Translations under genes and position numbers: made by a program
Notes under the pieces: generated by a model
The model's input: only the letters and a program-made list of their open reading frames with translations
Databases searched by the model: none
What the model was told of the DNA's origin: nothing
Part shown: positions 7,435-16,789 of the stretch, piece after piece
How the letters are laid out: each line of letters starts with the position of its first letter
Position numbering within the stretch: position 1 is the stretch's first letter
Assembly (NCBI GenBank): GCA_903879335.1
Contig: CAIRLC010000039.1
Location: 1-48,034 of the forward strand
Length of the DNA stretch: 48,034 nucleotides
Direction: 5' to 3'
DNA from: an uncultured Pseudomonadota bacterium
Lineage (GTDB): Bacteria; Pseudomonadota; Gammaproteobacteria; Steroidobacterales; Steroidobacteraceae

Positions 7435-9762
7435 GTGATCCACACATCCGATGCCCCAACGGCGACAGCGGCGCATGGCGACACCGCGATCGATCCGGTG
7501 TGCGGCATGGGCGTACCCAGAGAGCCGCCCCGTCACTCATTCATCTGGCACGGATCGACCTACCACTTCTGCAATCCCGGTTGCCGCGACCGTTTTGCCG
7601 CTGATCCCACGCACTATCTGACCGGCCCGTCGGCCTCGATGCCGGGTCCGCGAGACGCCGATGGTGACTACACCTGTCCGATGCATCCCTCGGTGCATCA
7701 GACAGGACCCGGCAGCTGTCCGCAGTGCGGTATGGCGCTTGAGCCTGCCTCGCCCGCGGCCGAGGCGGTGATCAGTCCCGAGCAGGTCGACATGCGCCTG
7801 CGCTTTGTCTCGGCAGCTGTGCTCACCGCGCCCCTCCTCGTCCTCAGCATGACACCGATGCTGGTATCCCATCATGCGACCACGTCTCTTTCGATCTGGT
7901 GGCAGTGGGCACTGGCAACGCCTGTGGTGTGGATCGCGGGCTGGCCGCTGCTCGCGCGCGGCGCCCGATCATGCGTTTTTGGTCCGCTCAACATGTACAC
8001 GCTCATCGCGCTCGGGGTGCTCGCCGCATACCTCGCGAGTTTCTGGTCGCTGCTCTGGCCCAGTTCGATACCGGCCACATTTTTCGATGCGCATGGCGAG
8101 GCGCCGGTCTACTTTGAGTCTGCCGCGACGATCGTCGCACTGGTCTTGCTTGGCCAGTGGCTCGAACTCGCCGCCCGCTCGCGCACCGGATCCGCCTTGC
8201 GCCAACTGCTCTCCGTAGCGCCGGCGACCGCGATCCAACTGACCACCGGCGGTCACGACCAAGAAGTGCCGCTGTCGATGGTCATGGTCGGCGATCGGCT
8301 TCGCGTCCGGCCCGGAGCACGACTCCCGGTGGATGGGCGCGTGTTGGAAGGGTCGAGCAGTGTCGATGAGTCGATGGTCACCGGCGAATCCCTACCGGCG
8401 GCGAAAGCGTCTGGGGATCGGGTCTATGCCGGGACACTGAATGAGCGCGGCAGTTTCGTGATGCAGGCTGAGCAGGTTGGAGCAAGCACCCTGGTGTCGC
8501 GCATCGTCGCCTCGGTCGCTGCTGCACAGCGTTCCCGCGCGCCGCTGCAGTCGCTGACCGACCGGGTCTCGGCGTGGTTTGTGCCGGCGGTTGTTGGTGC
8601 AGCGCTTTGCAGCGCGATCCTTTGGGTGGCGTTCGGTCCGCCGCCCGCGTTTGCGCATGCCTTAATGGCGGCGGTGTCGGTGTTGGTGATCGCCTGTCCG
8701 TGTGCCCTGGGCTTGGCTACGCCGATGGCGGTGATGGTCGCCATGGGGCGCGGCGCGCAGCTCGGCGTGTTGTTCCGCCACGCCGAAGCGCTTGAGCGGC
8801 TGCAGGGTGTGGATACACTCGTGCTCGATAAGACCGGTACGCTGACGGAGGGACACCCCACGGTGGTCGCGGTGACGCCGGTTGACGGAGTGGATGCCCG
8901 TGATGTTGTGACGGTGGCGGCGGCCATTGAACAGCAGAGCGAGCATCCCCTGGCGCGCGCGATCCTGGCCTATGCCGAGCAACTGGGCATCCAGCCATCG
9001 GCGGTCGGTGACTTCAGAACCCTGCCCGGCGCAGGCGCGACCGCCCGTTTGGACGGGCACCCGGTCTGGATCGGTCGACGGCAGGACGTGCCTGTGCCGC
9101 TGCTCGTCGAGCTGTGCCCTGCACACGATGACGCGCTGACGGAAGTCGTGGTGATGCGAGAGGACCGCGTGCTGGGCGTGATCGGGATTCGCGATCCGGT
9201 GCGCGCCCGAGCACCGGCAGTGGTGCAGCGCCTGCAGCAGGCTGGGCTCAGGCTCGTACTCCTGAGCGGCGATGCCGACGGGCCGGCTCAGGCGGTGGCC
9301 TCAGCACTGGGCATCCGGGACGTGCACGCCGGCGTGTTACCCGCCGAGAAAGCGGCGCTGATCCGCGCGCTCAAAGCGCGCGGGTGTCGCGTCGCCATGG
9401 CCGGTGACGGGATCAACGACGCACCGGCTTTGGCGGAAGCGGACGTGGGCATCGCGATGGGCAGCGGCGCTGATCTTGCCATTGAAACAGCGGGAGTGAC
9501 GCTGCTGCGCGGCGATCTCTCCGCGCTAGAACGGGCCTGGCGTCTCAGTCGCGCGGCGGTGCGCAATATTCGGCAGAACTTGCTCTTGGCCGTCCTTTAC
9601 AACGGACTCAGCGTGCCGATTGCGGCCGGCGCGCTCTACCCGTGGCTCGGGTGGGTGCTGAGCCCCACCCTCGCGGCGGCCGCCATGTCCCTCAGTTCCG
9701 TGTCCGTCATCCTCAACGCCTTGCGCTTGCGACGCTGGACACCGTCGGGTGCTGAGCGCTGA
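7435..9762 (+). CDS. copA: Cu+-exporting P1B-type ATPase with YHS and heavy-metal-binding domains
   Basis: The 775-residue protein starts at GTG after TAGAGGA. The N-terminus carries a YHS domain ([11 protein letters not shown], then [12 protein letters not shown]) and a small heavy-metal-binding domain ([20 protein letters not shown]) in place of the usual ferredoxin-like GMxCxxC domains. Then come TGES in the actuator (about residue 315), [11 protein letters not shown] in the membrane (about 420), DKTGTLTEG (about 465), the SEHPLA histidine-proline motif, and [12 protein letters not shown] in the next-to-last helix and MSLSS in the last match the Cu+ transport signature. It exports cuprous (perhaps also silver) ions across the inner membrane. 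No metal regulator or chaperone gene lies beside it. A terminator follows directly. Confidence 0.93.
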   Translation: MIHTSDAPTATAAHGDTAIDPVCGMGVPREPPRHSFIWHGSTYHFCNPGCRDRFAADPTHYLTGPSASMPGPRDADGDYTCPMHPSVHQTGPGSCPQCGMALEPASPAAEAVISPEQVDMRLRFVSAAVLTAPLLVLSMTPMLVSHHATTSLSIWWQWALATPVVWIAGWPLLARGARSCVFGPLNMYTLIALGVLAAYLASFWSLLWPSSIPATFFDAHGEAPVYFESAATIVALVLLGQWLELAARSRTGSALRQLLSVAPATAIQLTTGGHDQEVPLSMVMVGDRLRVRPGARLPVDGRVLEGSSSVDESMVTGESLPAAKASGDRVYAGTLNERGSFVMQAEQVGASTLVSRIVASVAAAQRSRAPLQSLTDRVSAWFVPAVVGAALCSAILWVAFGPPPAFAHALMAAVSVLVIACPCALGLATPMAVMVAMGRGAQLGVLFRHAEALERLQGVDTLVLDKTGTLTEGHPTVVAVTPVDGVDARDVVTVAAAIEQQSEHPLARAILAYAEQLGIQPSAVGDFRTLPGAGATARLDGHPVWIGRRQDVPVPLLVELCPAHDDALTEVVVMREDRVLGVIGIRDPVRARAPAVVQRLQQAGLRLVLLSGDADGPAQAVASALGIRDVHAGVLPAEKAALIRALKARGCRVAMAGDGINDAPALAEADVGIAMGSGADLAIETAGVTLLRGDLSALERAWRLSRAAVRNIRQNLLLAVLYNGLSVPIAAGALYPWLGWVLSPTLAAAAMSLSSVSVILNALRLRRWTPSGAER

Positions 9763-9768
9763 ACGGCG

Positions 9769-9792
9769 GACCGATTTAATCGGTCATTTTTT
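9769..9792 (+). terminator. Rho-independent terminator after the copper ATPase gene
   Basis: A 7-bp perfect stem (GACCGAT, loop TTA, ATCGGTC) is followed by A and six T residues, seven bases after the stop codon. This is a textbook intrinsic terminator. It separates the copper ATPase from the recCBD operon. Confidence 0.85.
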
Positions 9793-9887
9793 GATCCTCA
9801 CGCGAGCTTGAACCCCCTTGTATCGGGCCGTAAACCTTGTACGGTGATGGCCCGGGAACGCGCCCGGCGCTTCCTGTGTTTCGGACC

Positions 9888-12800
9888 ATGCTGCACCTGC
9901 ATTTTTCCAATCGCTTGCCGGCTTTGATCGACCGCTTTATTGCCCTTCGGGCAGGGCAGGTCGTCGACGTCTTTGCCCGCGATGCGGTGATCGTGCCGAA
10001 CTTGGCGGTACGGCGTGCCGTGCAACTCGCCCTCACCGACCGTGAGGGCATCAGTGCCAACCTGCAGTTCGATAACCTGGCGCGCTGGCTTTGGAGTCTT
10101 GTGGGTCGGGTCGTCCAAGGCGTCGGTCGCGAATCCCCGTTCCGGCCGGAGAGTCTGACCTGGCACATCCTGGCTCTGCTCGAAGACCGGACCTTCGTGG
10201 ATGCGCATCCGCGCCTGTCCGGTTACGTGCGGTCTGCCGATCCCGTCATGCGCCACGCCCTGGCCGTACGTATTGCCGGGCTCTTTGATCAATACATGAC
10301 CTACCGCGCTGAGTGGTTGGACGCCTGGGCTGCCGGGCAAGCGGACATCCCCACCGCGGCGGCGACGGCCGCGGACCGGGGTTGGCAAGCGGCGATGTGG
10401 CGCGCGCTGTTGGCGCGACTGGACGCGACTGAGCGTCATCCGATCGATCAATTTTTGCAGGCTTTAGCCGCCGGTGAGGCGACCGCGCATTTACCGCCTG
10501 CCTTGCATCTGGTGGCCTTGCCGTCGATCCCACCGCCCTATCTTGATTTGCTGCGGGCCTTGTCGGCCTACACCGACGTGCATCTCTACGCCTTGAACCC
10601 CTGCGAGGAGTACTGGGCGGACATTGTCAGTGAGCGACGGTACCGATGCCTTGATGCCGCTGGACGTGCGGAAGGCTATGAGGTGGCACATCCCTTGCTC
10701 GCGGCGTGGGGTGGCGCGCAGCAGGCGTATTTCGCCGCGCTCGTAGATCGCTTTGCCAATACACCGAGTCATGAGGATACGCTGTATGTAAGGCCGACCG
10801 GGCAGACGCGCCTTGCGCATCTGCAGCGCTCTTTACTCACTCTGCAAGCGCCGATGCCGGGCGCATGGGTCACGGACGACGCGGACCGCAGTCTTGAAGT
10901 GCACATCTGCCACTCCATGACTCGTCAGCTGGAAGTGGCGGCCGAGCGTTTGCTCGGCCTATTCGACGAGGCCCATCGGGCAGGACAGCCCCTGCGTCCG
11001 CATGAAGTCCTGATCGCTGTACCGGATCTGGAAACGGCGGCGCCTTTGGTCGAGGCGGTTTTCGCTGCATTGCCGGATGAGCAGCGGATCCCCTATGTGT
11101 TGACGGGGCGACGCGACAGCGAGTCCGAGCAGGTCAGTCGGGCCTTCCTCAGCTTGTTAACACTCGCCGGGTCGCGCATCGAGGCGGGCGCTCTACACGG
11201 GTTCTTGCTGTTGCCCTTGGTGCGCCGTCGTTACGGCTTCACGGAAGAGGCCTTGGACACCGTGCGGGACTGGATCCGCGCGTCGGGCTATCGCTACGGC
11301 ATCGATGCGGACCATCACCATCAGTTGGGCCTACCGCCTGGGTCTCGCGTCACGCTGGACGATGGCCTCGATCGATTGTTCTTGTCCTACCTGTTGCCCG
11401 CCGATGCGCCGGAGCCGGTGCTCGACGGCCTTTTACCGGCCCAGGGCGTGCGTGATCCCGATGGGGACCTGCTCGCGGCCGTCGATCAATGCGCCGCCGA
11501 GGTGTCTGCCTTCGTGAAGGCCGCGGCCGAAGCGCTCAGCGGTCGTGACTGGTCGGCGCTCCTGTTGGGCGCGCTTGACACCTTTTTGATGGCGGCGCCG
11601 GATGGCGATGACATCGAAGAGTTCACGACGCTGCGGCAGTCGATCCGGACGCTCTGCGCGTTGATGGATCAGGCGGACCCCGAGGCCCGCTATCCCTTGA
11701 GCGTGATCCGGGCCAGCCTTGAACAGACCCTCGACGATCCGGGACGTGGCGGTGTGCCGAGTGGTGCGGTGACGGTCTCCTCACTCGCTGCACTGCGGGG
11801 CCTCTCCTACCGCGTTGTCTTCATCTTGGGCCTTGAGGATGGTGTGTTCCCGCGGGTGGATCGGCCCGTCGATTTTGATCTGATCGCAAAAACGCTGCAG
11901 CCGGGTGATCGACAGCGACGTCTCGATGATCGCAACGTGTTTTTAGATCATCTGGTGGCGACGACGGACGTGCTGCACTTGAGCTACAACGGGTTTAACG
12001 ACCGCACCAACGCCGCCTTGCCGTCCTCAGTGTTGATCGCTGAGCTGCTCGAAGTCGTCGTGCCGGCGGTGCAAGCACCGGGGGAGTCCTTATCCGCGGC
12101 GCGCCAACGGGTCGAGGTGGTGCATCCCCTGCAGCCCTTTTCGCCGGATTGTTTCACTCCGAAAGACCCGCGACGACAAAGCCATCATGGCGGCTTGGCG
12201 CGCGCGCTGCGCATCCGCGCCGCCGACCCGGTGGCGGCGGAGGCGTCCAACGTATTTTTCGAGTCGCCCTTATCCGCGCCGAGCCCTCTGCCGGCGGAAC
12301 TCCCCGTGTCGACGCTGGCAGCGTTCTATCGCGGCCCGGTGAAGGTTCTGCTCGAGCAGACGTTGGGTCTGCGCGTTGAACGCGGTGAAGCGGACTTGCC
12401 CACCGTCGAGCCGCTCAGCGCAGAGGACGAGAGCGAACGACGCATCGAGCGGCAATTGCTCGATGCCGCCCTCGCTGGCCGCAACGCGGCCCAGCTGCGC
12501 GCCTTTGCGCTCGCCTTGCCGGATCTGCCGGCGGGACGCTTAGGCGAAGTCGCCTCGCACCAGTTGATCACCGAGACGGTGGCCTTCGCCGAGCGTATCC
12601 GGTCTTTACAGAGCGAGCCGCTGCGGCCGCCGCAGCGGCTGCGCGCGCCGGTGCGTGTGGATGGGGCGACAGTGACGCTGACGGCGGATTGGTCAGACTT
12701 GCGCCCGAGCGGCTTGTTGCACCTGAGCCATTGGCGCTATTCCGCCTCGTCCATCATCGACACCTGGGTGCAGCACTTGATGCTGAACCTGGTGCGACCG

Positions 12801-13151
12801 GTGGGTGTGGAACCCGTGTCGCGTCATCTCTTCAAGGACGATCTGTATACCTTCGCGCCGGTCGCGGATGCCGAAGTGCATCTGGCAGCGCTGCTGCGTC
12901 ACTACCGGGTCGGGCTCACGGAGCCACTGCATTTTTATCCGAAGACATCGATGGCGCGCGCTCAGAAGAAAAACGAAGAGACGTGCTGGGAAGGCTCCGC
13001 ATACGGACCCGCGGGCGAGTCGACCGAGCCCTTGATGGCCTTGGCCGTTCGCGGGCAGGACGACCCCTTGGATGGGCAATTTGAGGCCTTGAGCGACGAG
13101 TTGCTGACGCCCTTGGTGGCTCACCTGACCCAAGGGGTGTCGCTGCCTTGA
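9888..13151 (+). CDS. recC: Exodeoxyribonuclease V subunit RecC
   Basis: The 1087-residue product begins MLHLHFSNRLPALIDRF, a typical RecC N-terminus; an upstream TTG at 9837 would add 17 unlikely residues. Family blocks include AVIVPNLAVRRAVQLALT, DLEVHICHSMTRQLEV-like text after residue 330 (here SLEVHICHSMTRQLEVAAE), VTVSSLAALRGLSYRVVFILG, and LEDGVFPR. RecC scans for Chi and splits the DNA strands within the RecBCD helicase-nuclease, which repairs double-strand breaks. The nearest promoter-like pair is TTGAAC at 9808 with TAAACC 17 bases later, which is weak. The stop overlaps the next start as TTGA. Its neighbours make the assignment firm. Confidence 0.95.
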   Translation: MLHLHFSNRLPALIDRFIALRAGQVVDVFARDAVIVPNLAVRRAVQLALTDREGISANLQFDNLARWLWSLVGRVVQGVGRESPFRPESLTWHILALLEDRTFVDAHPRLSGYVRSADPVMRHALAVRIAGLFDQYMTYRAEWLDAWAAGQADIPTAAATAADRGWQAAMWRALLARLDATERHPIDQFLQALAAGEATAHLPPALHLVALPSIPPPYLDLLRALSAYTDVHLYALNPCEEYWADIVSERRYRCLDAAGRAEGYEVAHPLLAAWGGAQQAYFAALVDRFANTPSHEDTLYVRPTGQTRLAHLQRSLLTLQAPMPGAWVTDDADRSLEVHICHSMTRQLEVAAERLLGLFDEAHRAGQPLRPHEVLIAVPDLETAAPLVEAVFAALPDEQRIPYVLTGRRDSESEQVSRAFLSLLTLAGSRIEAGALHGFLLLPLVRRRYGFTEEALDTVRDWIRASGYRYGIDADHHHQLGLPPGSRVTLDDGLDRLFLSYLLPADAPEPVLDGLLPAQGVRDPDGDLLAAVDQCAAEVSAFVKAAAEALSGRDWSALLLGALDTFLMAAPDGDDIEEFTTLRQSIRTLCALMDQADPEARYPLSVIRASLEQTLDDPGRGGVPSGAVTVSSLAALRGLSYRVVFILGLEDGVFPRVDRPVDFDLIAKTLQPGDRQRRLDDRNVFLDHLVATTDVLHLSYNGFNDRTNAALPSSVLIAELLEVVVPAVQAPGESLSAARQRVEVVHPLQPFSPDCFTPKDPRRQSHHGGLARALRIRAADPVAAEASNVFFESPLSAPSPLPAELPVSTLAAFYRGPVKVLLEQTLGLRVERGEADLPTVEPLSAEDESERRIERQLLDAALAGRNAAQLRAFALALPDLPAGRLGEVASHQLITETVAFAERIRSLQSEPLRPPQRLRAPVRVDGATVTLTADWSDLRPSGLLHLSHWRYSASSIIDTWVQHLMLNLVRPVGVEPVSRHLFKDDLYTFAPVADAEVHLAALLRHYRVGLTEPLHFYPKTSMARAQKKNEETCWEGSAYGPAGESTEPLMALAVRGQDDPLDGQFEALSDELLTPLVAHLTQGVSLP

Positions 13152-16100
13152 GTACTGCCATGCAAGCCCTTGATCTCGTGCACTGCCCGCTCCATGGCCG
13201 TCGGCTCATTGAAGCCAGCGCCGGCACGGGCAAGACCTATACGATTTGTTTGTTGTACCTGCGCGCCATCATCGAGCGCGACTTGTCCGTGCGGGATGTG
13301 CTCGTGGTGTCCTTCACCAACGCCGCCACCGCTGAACTGAAAGAACGCATCCGAGCGCGACTGGTTGAAACCTTAACTCACTTGCGTGAGGGCTCGGTCA
13401 GCGTCATCGACCAAGGTCTGGCCGATGTGCTTCGGCACTACAAGGACCAGCAGCGTGATCCGGTGGTGATGCAAAAGCAGTTGGCGGCCGCGATTGCTTC
13501 ATTTGATGAAGCGGCGATCCACACGATCCATGGGTTCTGCAAGCGCGTCTTCGACGACGCCCCGTTGGTGACGGGCATGCCGCTGGACTTGGAGTTGACC
13601 TCAGACGATGCGGAGTTTCGGACCCAACTGTCGGTCGATCTTTACCGCGAGTGGCTCCTCCAGACTCAGCTCTCGGAAGCCACGGTTGCGACGCTGTGGC
13701 AAGGCAAAACGTTGACCGAGCTGCAGGGTGAGATTAAACGCTGGCTGGCGAAACCCATGGCAGTGCCGCGCTGGCCGACGACAGGGAGCACGGCCGATGC
13801 CGCCGAGCGACAACGCCGCGAGGCGCGCTACGCCGGCTTAAGACTGCGTTGGCAGATGGAGCGAGCCGAGATACTTAACGTGTTGCGCAGCGCGATGACC
13901 GCTAAGGCGCTTCATGCGAGTAGCTATAAAGCGACCACAGTGGCGGAGGCGGCGCAGCAGTGGGAACGGTTTCTGCAGTCCCCCAATTTTGAATTCGCGC
14001 GGCGTCCGGAGAAGTCTAAAAAAGAATGCCGACTGAAGCTGTTCAGTTGGGCGAATATTGAAAGCAGAATTGTCGGTAAGAAACAGTTGACCCCGCATGC
14101 CTTTTTTCAGGAGGCGGACGCCGTATTGGCTGACATCGAGGCGCGGGATCAGGAGGCCGCCGAGGAGCGTTTCGGGCTCTTTCAGTTTGTTGTGCGCGAA
14201 GCGCCGCAACGGATGGCGGCACTCAAACTCGAGTCTCGCACGCTCTCCTTCGATGACCTGTTGAAGTCCCTGCACGATCGCCTGCACGGGGATCCGGACG
14301 GCCCCTTGGCGAGCGAGATTCGGCGTCGCTTTCCGGTCGCGCTCGTCGATGAATTCCAAGACACGGATCCGCTGCAGTACGGCATTTTCGACACGGTCTA
14401 CGGTCAGGACGGTACGCTGCTCTTAGTCGGTGACCCGAAGCAAGCCATATACGCCTTCCGCAATGCCGATCTGCACGTCTACCTGAAGGCTCGCCAGACG
14501 GCGCGATCGAGTTACACGCTCAGTCAGAACCAACGCTCGTCCGGGGAGTACCTAAAGGCCCTAAATGCGATCTTCGGTCTAAACCCCAAAGCCTTTCTGC
14601 TGGACGGCCTCGACTACCATCCGCTCACCGAAGGCTCGAAACCGAAAAAGCCCTTCACCGATCCCGAAGCGGATCGCGGCGCTTTGCAGCTGTGGACCTT
14701 GCCAGGCGGCGATGGCGCTGACGTGCTCGGCAAAAAGCCCGCTCGACGCGCGGTCGCGCTCGCCACGGCTGCGGAAATCAGTCGCCTGCTGCGGGGCGCA
14801 CGCGCGGGGTCTGTCACCTACGACGGGCGGCCGCTCGCGGCCGGCGATATTGCCGTCATTGTCCCGACCCACGCGCGCGGCACCGAAGTGCGCACGGCGC
14901 TGTCGGAGCTCGGCATCGGTGCGGTCGAACTGTCCCGGGACAGCGTCTACGCGACCGACGAAGCCGCCGATTTGGCCTGCATTCTCGATGCGGCGCTCGC
15001 GCCCAACCGCGCCGGTCTCGTACGCGCGGCGCTTGCCACCAATTTGCTGGGCTATCACGCAGCGGCGATCCGTGATCTCAACGCCGATGATGATCGGCTG
15101 ATGGCCGAGTTCGAACGTTTTGAGCGCTACCGTACGCTGTGGGTCGAGCGTGGCATCGGCGTCGTGTTGCGCTCCGTCATGAGCGACTTTGGTATCACGG
15201 AGCGACTCTTGACCCAGGCGCTCGGTGAGCGCCGACTCACCAACCTGCGTCAGTTGATCGAGTGTATGCAAGCCGCAGCGGCGGACTATCCGGCGCCGGA
15301 TGCGTTACGGCAGTGGCTCGGCGGCGAGATGAACGACGAGACGGACGATGACGTCAGTCAGTTGCGCTTGGAGTCTGATCGAGATCTCGTCCAGATCGTC
15401 TCCATCCACGCCTCCAAAGGGCTCGAATACCCAATCGTGTTCTGCCCGAGTGTCTGGGATGACTTTCTGAACGGCGGCAAAAAACGCAAAGGACTGGCGC
15501 AGGAGTATCACAACGATGACGATCAACTCGTCATCGATTACTGCCCGCTCGAGGATGACGATCCGGCCAAGGCCCGCATTGCGCGCGAAGTGGACGCTGA
15601 GCGCTTACGGCTCCTGTACGTGGCGCTATCGCGCGCGGTGCATCGCGCCTATCTCGTCGTCGGGCCGTGGAAGGACGGCAAATCCTTGAAGCCCTCCGGT
15701 CGCACCTGCCTGCAGTGGCTGATGGCCGAGGGTGATGACCCCGATTACGCGGACTTCAAAGCGGCAACGCCGGAACCTTTAGCGGTGCGCCATGCGTGGC
15801 AGCGCTTGACGGCGGCGTGCTCACATGTGCGCTGTGCGCCACTGCCCACCGAAACCGGTGTACCGGTGCCGCCGCCGCGGGTGGACGCTGAGACCTTGGC
15901 GGCGCGTGCGCTGCATTACCCTGTGCCACGCGCACGGCGAGTCGGCAGCTATTCGTCCTTGTTGCACGGCAGCGTCCACGAGGGCGCTGCCAAGGACGTC
16001 GATGCCCGCGTCCAGGAGACGCCAAGTCCGCGGGCGCAGGAGCCCGAGACGATTCCGGTGGATGATATTCGTCGCTTTCCGCGCGGCGCGCGCGCGGGTG

Positions 16101-16789
16101 AGTGCATCCACGCGGTCTTTGAGACCGTGGATTTCATGGCGCCGTCGCACTGGCCGGCAGCGATTGAACAGGCATTGGTGACGCATCCGCCGGGTGGGCG
16201 CGCGGTGACCGAGGGGTCGTGGTCGGCGATGCTGCACTCGATGTTGCACCACGTCCTTGCCACCCCGCTGGCGCAGGGATTGACGCTCAACACCGTGCCG
16301 ATGACTGACCGGCTGATCGAGTGGGAGTTCTCCTTACCGGCTGTGCGTCTCGAGGCTGGAGTGTGGACGCGCTTGCTGACGCAGTACGGGTATTCGACGC
16401 CACAGCTGCGCTTTGCGACCCTCGAAGGGTATCTGCGCGGCTTCGTTGATCTCATCGTGCGCCACGAGGGGCGGTACTACGTGATCGATTGGAAGTCGAA
16501 TGTGTTGGGGGATGAGGCTCAGGATTACGCGCCGGCGGCGCTGGACGCGGCCATGGCGCAGAACGGGTATCACCTGCAGCATCTGCTCTACACGGTGGCC
16601 TTACACCGTTGGCTGCGCAATCGACTGCCGGGCTATGACTATGACCGACACATGGGTGGGACGCGCTATCTCTTCATCCGCGCGGTACGACCCGAGTGGC
16701 CGGACGCCGGGGTGTATGCCGACCGACCGCCGCGGGACTTGATCGAGGCCATGTCGGCGTTGCTGGACGGCGAGGGAGCGTTGCCATGA
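13148..16789 (+). CDS. recB: Exodeoxyribonuclease V subunit RecB
   Basis: The 1213-residue protein is an SF1A helicase-nuclease. The order is Walker A in LIEASAGTGKTYTICLLYLR (near residue 25), ALVDEFQDTDPLQ (motif II), VGDPKQAIYAFRNAD (motif III), SIHASKGLEYPIVF (motif V), LRLLYVALSRAVH (motif VI), and the C-terminal RecB-type nuclease with GFVDLI and VIDWKSN, where Asp and Asp-x-Lys bind metal. The TTG at 13148 overlaps the recC stop and has AAGGGG upstream; an ATG at 13160 would shorten the product by four residues and cannot be excluded. The end overlaps recD as ATGA, so the three subunits are translationally coupled. It acts in the cytoplasm on broken DNA ends. Confidence 0.96.
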   Translation: MSTAMQALDLVHCPLHGRRLIEASAGTGKTYTICLLYLRAIIERDLSVRDVLVVSFTNAATAELKERIRARLVETLTHLREGSVSVIDQGLADVLRHYKDQQRDPVVMQKQLAAAIASFDEAAIHTIHGFCKRVFDDAPLVTGMPLDLELTSDDAEFRTQLSVDLYREWLLQTQLSEATVATLWQGKTLTELQGEIKRWLAKPMAVPRWPTTGSTADAAERQRREARYAGLRLRWQMERAEILNVLRSAMTAKALHASSYKATTVAEAAQQWERFLQSPNFEFARRPEKSKKECRLKLFSWANIESRIVGKKQLTPHAFFQEADAVLADIEARDQEAAEERFGLFQFVVREAPQRMAALKLESRTLSFDDLLKSLHDRLHGDPDGPLASEIRRRFPVALVDEFQDTDPLQYGIFDTVYGQDGTLLLVGDPKQAIYAFRNADLHVYLKARQTARSSYTLSQNQRSSGEYLKALNAIFGLNPKAFLLDGLDYHPLTEGSKPKKPFTDPEADRGALQLWTLPGGDGADVLGKKPARRAVALATAAEISRLLRGARAGSVTYDGRPLAAGDIAVIVPTHARGTEVRTALSELGIGAVELSRDSVYATDEAADLACILDAALAPNRAGLVRAALATNLLGYHAAAIRDLNADDDRLMAEFERFERYRTLWVERGIGVVLRSVMSDFGITERLLTQALGERRLTNLRQLIECMQAAAADYPAPDALRQWLGGEMNDETDDDVSQLRLESDRDLVQIVSIHASKGLEYPIVFCPSVWDDFLNGGKKRKGLAQEYHNDDDQLVIDYCPLEDDDPAKARIAREVDAERLRLLYVALSRAVHRAYLVVGPWKDGKSLKPSGRTCLQWLMAEGDDPDYADFKAATPEPLAVRHAWQRLTAACSHVRCAPLPTETGVPVPPPRVDAETLAARALHYPVPRARRVGSYSSLLHGSVHEGAAKDVDARVQETPSPRAQEPETIPVDDIRRFPRGARAGECIHAVFETVDFMAPSHWPAAIEQALVTHPPGGRAVTEGSWSAMLHSMLHHVLATPLAQGLTLNTVPMTDRLIEWEFSLPAVRLEAGVWTRLLTQYGYSTPQLRFATLEGYLRGFVDLIVRHEGRYYVIDWKSNVLGDEAQDYAPAALDAAMAQNGYHLQHLLYTVALHRWLRNRLPGYDYDRHMGGTRYLFIRAVRPEWPDAGVYADRPPRDLIEAMSALLDGEGALP

